The notes under the pieces: generated by a model
The model's database searches: none
What the model saw: the letters and a program-made list of their open reading frames with translations, nothing else
Told to the model about the DNA's origin: nothing
In this document: piece by piece, positions 6,382 to 9,303 of the stretch
Numbering within the stretch: position 1 is the stretch's first letter
Layout of the letters: every line of letters begins with the position of its first letter
Origin: Rikenellaceae bacterium
GTDB taxonomy: Bacteria; Bacteroidota; Bacteroidia; Bacteroidales; UBA932
Length of the DNA: 9,303 nt
Assembly: GCA_900769905.1 (NCBI GenBank)
Contig: CAAGIL010000164.1
Span: 1 to 9,303 of the forward strand
Direction of reading: 5' to 3'
Position numbers and translations under genes: made by a program

Positions 6382-9016
6382 AGAAGGCCTTAACGTTTTT
6401 CTCGAGCTGCTCGCGGGTCACGATGCTGTACTCGGCCTTTCCGTATTTCTTCATTGCCTTGAATGAAGTCTTGCGTTTTGCAGGGCTGATGCTGCCTGCC
6501 TTGCTGCCGTCGACAGAAGGAATGCCGATCATCTGAGGTGCCGCATTGCCGGAAGACTTGACAGATGCAGGGGTTGCACCCTCATCAGTCCATCCCTTGG
6601 TGAGGGTGAGGGCGGAAGTGATCTTGCTGTTGTTCGGAGTGTACATGTATCCGTAGGCGCTGTACATTGCGTTGAGGTAGAATTCGGTGTCTTCGTAGAT
6701 GTAAGGGTTTACGGTAACGGTGTTGGCGTCATCGGAAACGGATACAGGGAAGAGCACGTCGGAACCGTCTGCAAGCACATTGATGTATGCGTCGGCTACA
6801 CCGCCGAGATACAGAGTATAGTATCCGGCGAGGCTGAGAGGATACTGCCTTACTGCATTGACCGGAGCCACTACGCTGCCGTCCTCAAGTATTTCGAGAT
6901 ACCACTTCGGACCGCAATCCCAGAGCATTGAGTTGTTGTCATATCCGGTGTAGCTGTCGCTGGTGAAGAGATCGTAAGGAGTGTTGAGGGTGAAATACTG
7001 GGTGTATGAATCTTCCTTTTCAAAACCGAAGCCGTAGCAGAGGAGCCTGTTCTGGCTCTTGAGCATAGCGTTGAACTCGTCCATTTCGGTCTTGAACTCG
7101 TCGTAGAGGGCATCCACCTCGTCCTTGCTCATACCCACGAGCTCCTTGTAGGTGGCATATACTGACTCGTCAAGGGTCTCAGGATAGCTTACGCCTTCCA
7201 CGATGCTGACCTTGCAGGACCTCGTTCCGGCTGGCTTCCAGACATACCCGCCAGCTTCACTGTCATAAACATTGTCGCTGATTTCTGCACTCATGGTCCA
7301 GTCGCCGAGAAGGTCCTTGAAGAGGCTGGACTCTACCGGTGCCTTGGCAGGCTCATAGATGGCCTTGACCTTGGCTACTGCAGGGTCTGAGTCGTCAGTG
7401 CCCTCGATGGTGTTAGGAGTGTCCTCATCATTGTATCCGAGCACTGCGAGAACGGTGGTCTGGCCAGGCATGGTGGAGAACCTGATGTTCTCACCCTCAT
7501 CGCTGTTGATGAGTTCCATCTCTTCAGCGGAGAATGAGTTGCCCATTTCCACAAGCTTGCTGTAATCATAACCGCTGTTGAATGCCATACCGAACTCACG
7601 CTCGTAGTTGGCTGCATACTTGGCATAGACTGCATCCTTGCTGGTGCACTTCACGTTGAACCATACCTCGTATGGAGACTCCTCGCCTGAAGGATTGTCA
7701 ATAGCCTTAACCTCCATTACAGGGGCAGGGTGGGTCTTGGCAGTGGTGGCAAAGGTCTCGTGGTAGAAGCACTGGGTGGAACCGTACTCATCGCCCATTG
7801 CGGTGAGCATAAGGTGGTAAGTCGTCTCAGGCTCGAGATAAAGGGATTCCTCGAGGGCAATCTCCATAGGTCCCTGAAAGGTCTGAGCCTGCCAGAGCAT
7901 AGCGGCGTAATAGGAAGTGGTGAACCACTGGAGCAGGCTCTCGTCATTGTTGATGTCCTGCATCATATAATCAAATTCTGACTCAGGGAGGATGAGCATA
8001 CAATACTGGAATACCTCTTCGTCAGGAGTAATGGTCAATTTTCCCCTTACAGCCTGCATATCTGCCTTGATGTCAACCTTGGCTTCGAGCTGTGCAGGAG
8101 GGTCGAGCTGAATGTACTTGCGGATATAGAAACCGGTCCAGAAATCATCCTCGGCTGCGGTGAAGTCGTCGTCAACCTCAACTGACCAAGGACCCCAATC
8201 ACCACCGCCACCGAGGGACTCGTAGTATGCATCGAAGTCGAAGAGGGCAAGGTAGTAACCTGAACCCCATCCGGTGAAATCGCTGTCATCCCAGGCAAAT
8301 TCGCCGGCGGTGAAAACTATAGGCTCACCCGGAACGAAAGGAGTGTGGAGCATATACTCGCCGCCCCATACAGGGTCGTCGTCGTATGCATAAATATTGT
8401 CGGAGTTGTAGAGGATGGTGGTGTCGTTCAGGAACTTCTGCTGGGCATTCTGGAGAAGCATATCTGCTTCAAGCTGTGCAAACCAGCCGTTCTTGCTGCT
8501 CAGATAGAAAGGAAGGCTTCCGATGTTGAAACGTACGGCGTTTCCTGCATCCTTTACTGACTGAGGAACTTTGACGTGGATTTTGAAGCCGTCACTGTAA
8601 GTCTCAAGAAGTGTGAAGGTTTCCACATAGTCAGTGGTGGTGAAATCCACGCTGACAAGTTCAGGATAGAATTCCGCTTCGCTCTGCTTGAATGCGAAGA
8701 CTGCTGAGTAGCTGGTATTACCCTCGAGACCCCCTCTTACGACAACTTTGTTCTCGCCGTCGGTGAGCTGTCCGGTAACGCCGGTTGCGAAGATTACGGC
8801 AGGATCATCGCTGAGCTGCACTCCGGCAGGGGCCACGAGATAAGCGTAGTCAGTAATCTTGGTCGTGTTGAGTGTAACCTCGGCAGAAGTGATTTCTGCC
8901 GTCACGTTGCTTACGGCAACTGATGGCTTTACTATGGTCTCGTTTTTACATCCGGTAAAGATGCCCAAAACAGCCATAGCTCCCGCAGTGAGCAGGATGG
9001 TTAAAGATTTTTTCAT
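6365..9016 (-). CDS. Large lipoprotein of unknown function with fibronectin III-like regions
   Basis: I do not recognise a family for this 883-residue protein. Residues 4-22 form a lipoprotein signal, with lipobox FTGC and C23 as the anchor, followed by KNETIVK. Residues about 30-128 look like a fibronectin III/Ig-type domain (GLEGNTSYSAVFAF then VSVDFTTTDY). A second such region spans about 310-426 (LEPETTYHLMLTAM ... YHETFATTAK), and perhaps a third 432-555. The stretch 205-295 is very rich in Asp, Trp, Tyr and Gly. From 565 a different domain begins with FKDLLGDWTMSAEI, resembling the GxW openings of small beta-barrel domains in Bacteroidota lipoproteins. A Ser/Ala/Pro linker at about 812-848 leads to a basic tail (KRKTSFKAMKKYGK). 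Six cysteines remain besides C23 (339, 416, 457, 601, 660, 701). Ile codons are mostly ATC, suggesting higher expression than its neighbours. It is the first gene of the operon, with a leader of roughly 75 bases. A surface-exposed binding role is only inference. Confidence 0.9.
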   Translation of the reverse strand: MKKSLTILLTAGAMAVLGIFTGCKNETIVKPSVAVSNVTAEITSAEVTLNTTKITDYAYLVAPAGVQLSDDPAVIFATGVTGQLTDGENKVVVRGGLEGNTSYSAVFAFKQSEAEFYPELVSVDFTTTDYVETFTLLETYSDGFKIHVKVPQSVKDAGNAVRFNIGSLPFYLSSKNGWFAQLEADMLLQNAQQKFLNDTTILYNSDNIYAYDDDPVWGGEYMLHTPFVPGEPIVFTAGEFAWDDSDFTGWGSGYYLALFDFDAYYESLGGGGDWGPWSVEVDDDFTAAEDDFWTGFYIRKYIQLDPPAQLEAKVDIKADMQAVRGKLTITPDEEVFQYCMLILPESEFDYMMQDINNDESLLQWFTTSYYAAMLWQAQTFQGPMEIALEESLYLEPETTYHLMLTAMGDEYGSTQCFYHETFATTAKTHPAPVMEVKAIDNPSGEESPYEVWFNVKCTSKDAVYAKYAANYEREFGMAFNSGYDYSKLVEMGNSFSAEEMELINSDEGENIRFSTMPGQTTVLAVLGYNDEDTPNTIEGTDDSDPAVAKVKAIYEPAKAPVESSLFKDLLGDWTMSAEISDNVYDSEAGGYVWKPAGTRSCKVSIVEGVSYPETLDESVYATYKELVGMSKDEVDALYDEFKTEMDEFNAMLKSQNRLLCYGFGFEKEDSYTQYFTLNTPYDLFTSDSYTGYDNNSMLWDCGPKWYLEILEDGSVVAPVNAVRQYPLSLAGYYTLYLGGVADAYINVLADGSDVLFPVSVSDDANTVTVNPYIYEDTEFYLNAMYSAYGYMYTPNNSKITSALTLTKGWTDEGATPASVKSSGNAAPQMIGIPSVDGSKAGSISPAKRKTSFKAMKKYGKAEYSIVTREQLEKNVKAFYEDKR

Positions 9017-9077
9017 TTGCGTTAATATATTAAAATGATATGAATCAAAACATTATCACTTGTATTAATTCTAAATA

Positions 9078-9104
9078 CACTACCTTTCTAGTGCAGCAAA
9101 GGTA
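9078..9104. repeat. Overlapping inverted repeats covering the lipoprotein promoter -7 box
   Basis: TACCTTT at 9081-9087 and AAAGGTA at 9098-9104 form a perfect 7-bp inverted repeat with a 10-bp spacer. A second pair, CACTA at 9078-9082 and TAGTG at 9089-9093, overlaps it. The right arm of the 7-bp repeat is the -7 box of the leftward promoter itself. The arrangement could be an operator for a dimeric regulator or a short hairpin at the start of the transcript; the sequence does not decide which, and short repeats in A/T-rich DNA can be chance. Confidence 0.4.
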
Positions 9105-9127
9105 ATTATTTTGTAACAAAAAACAAA
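9097..9127 (-). promoter_or_regulatory. Promoter of the lipoprotein-barrel-Omp28 operon
   Basis: On the minus strand, a TTTG -33 element (9127-9124) is followed after 19 bp by TACCTTTG (9104-9097). This matches the Bacteroidota TTTG-N19-21-TAnnTTTG promoter in both boxes and spacing. Transcription would start near 9090, leaving about 74 bases of A/T-rich leader before the ATG at 9016. No other strong promoter is seen upstream of the second or third gene. Confidence 0.7.
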
Positions 9128-9130
9128 CTA

Positions 9131-9166
9131 TTTGTCAGTAAGTCCCTGGATTTTTCCGTATATTTG
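9131..9166 (+). promoter_or_regulatory. Promoter candidate of the rightward TlpA-like gene
   Basis: TATATTTG at 9159-9166 is an exact TAnnTTTG -7 box. A TTTG at 9131-9134 lies 24 bp upstream, a little farther than usual, so the -33 assignment is weak. Transcription would begin near 9173, about 13 bases before the ATG at 9186. It stands back-to-back with the leftward promoter; the two candidate -33 elements are only 3 bp apart. Confidence 0.55.
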
Positions 9167-9185
9167 CACGATAAGTCTTATGTAT

Positions 9186-9303
9186 ATGAAAAGATTCTTT
9201 TTGTTTTTGGCCTTGCTCTGCTGCCTGCAGACCCTTGCTTTTGCCCAGCTTCCTTCCGTCTCTGTCGAGACCCTTTCGGGAGAAAAAATCAATGCCTCTT
9301 CCC
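9186..9303 (+). CDS. Secreted TlpA/ResA-type thioredoxin-like protein, N-terminal 39 residues only (cut by window end)
   Basis: The frame is open from ATG at 9186 to the window end. Residues 1-20 form a clear Sec signal peptide (MKRFF, then a Leu/Cys-rich core, then AFA with probable cleavage before Q21). The mature start QLPSVSVETLSGEKINASS resembles the beginning of Bacteroidota TlpA/ResA-like proteins, where a short strand of the pattern LPxVxVxxLxG precedes the thioredoxin fold. The catalytic CxxC region lies beyond the window, so the family call is inference from the first residues and from the neighbouring Omp28-type gene. An in-frame ATG at 9180 would add only Met-Tyr; 9186 gives a more usual signal peptide start. 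The gene has its own -7 box at 9159-9166 and shares its upstream region with the leftward envelope operon. Confidence 0.6.
   Translation, partial: MKRFFLFLALLCCLQTLAFAQLPSVSVETLSGEKINASS

Noticed and set aside
9036..9060. TGATA/TATCA pair in the lipoprotein leader
   Set aside because: A 5-bp A/T-rich stem with a long loop; expected by chance in this A/T-rich leader.

Overview
The window reads as a chromosomal segment from a fairly GC-rich Bacteroidales-type bacterium (phylum Bacteroidota). Evidence: several TAnnTTTG -7 boxes of the Bacteroidota type, start codons in A/T-rich leaders without a clear Shine-Dalgarno sequence, and family content typical of the phylum (TamB next to TsaD, Omp28-related lipoprotein, DUF6029-type barrel protein). 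I cannot name the genus from sequence alone. Coding density is very high: seven genes, two of them cut by the window edges, and only two intergenic regions of any size (about 50 and 170 bp). No tRNA, rRNA, CRISPR array, insertion sequence or phage gene was seen.

Left part (1-3694), housekeeping. The 5' portion of a tamB-like gene runs leftward off the edge. A 52-bp region with two divergent -7 boxes separates it from rightward tsaD, the universal tRNA t6A-modification enzyme with all its motifs intact. The tsaD stop codon directly abuts the start codon of a 504-residue FAD-dependent dehydrogenase-like protein of unknown substrate. These two form a tight two-gene operon.

Right part (3691-9016), a leftward three-gene cell-envelope operon. 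Transcription order is: an 883-residue lipoprotein that I do not recognise, a 522-residue outer-membrane beta-barrel protein of DUF6029 type, and a 367-residue Omp28-related lipoprotein with a thioredoxin-like CGYC motif. The first two overlap by 17 bp and the last two are 18 bp apart. The operon starts at a good Bacteroidota promoter (TTTG-N19-TACCTTTG), and its end overlaps the end of the FAD gene tail-to-tail by 4 bp. On the other side of the promoter region, a rightward gene begins at 9186. It encodes a signal peptide and the first mature residues of what looks like a TlpA/ResA-type thioredoxin, and is cut by the window end.

How they fit together: the right half can be read as an envelope module of one large putative surface lipoprotein, one outer-membrane barrel and one or two thioredoxin-fold proteins, read from a shared divergent promoter region containing overlapping inverted repeats. 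The barrel has a C-terminal CSGGVC cysteine pair and the large lipoprotein has six cysteines besides its lipid-anchor cysteine, so a disulfide-linked role is a reasonable but untested inference. This locus is the least described part of the window.
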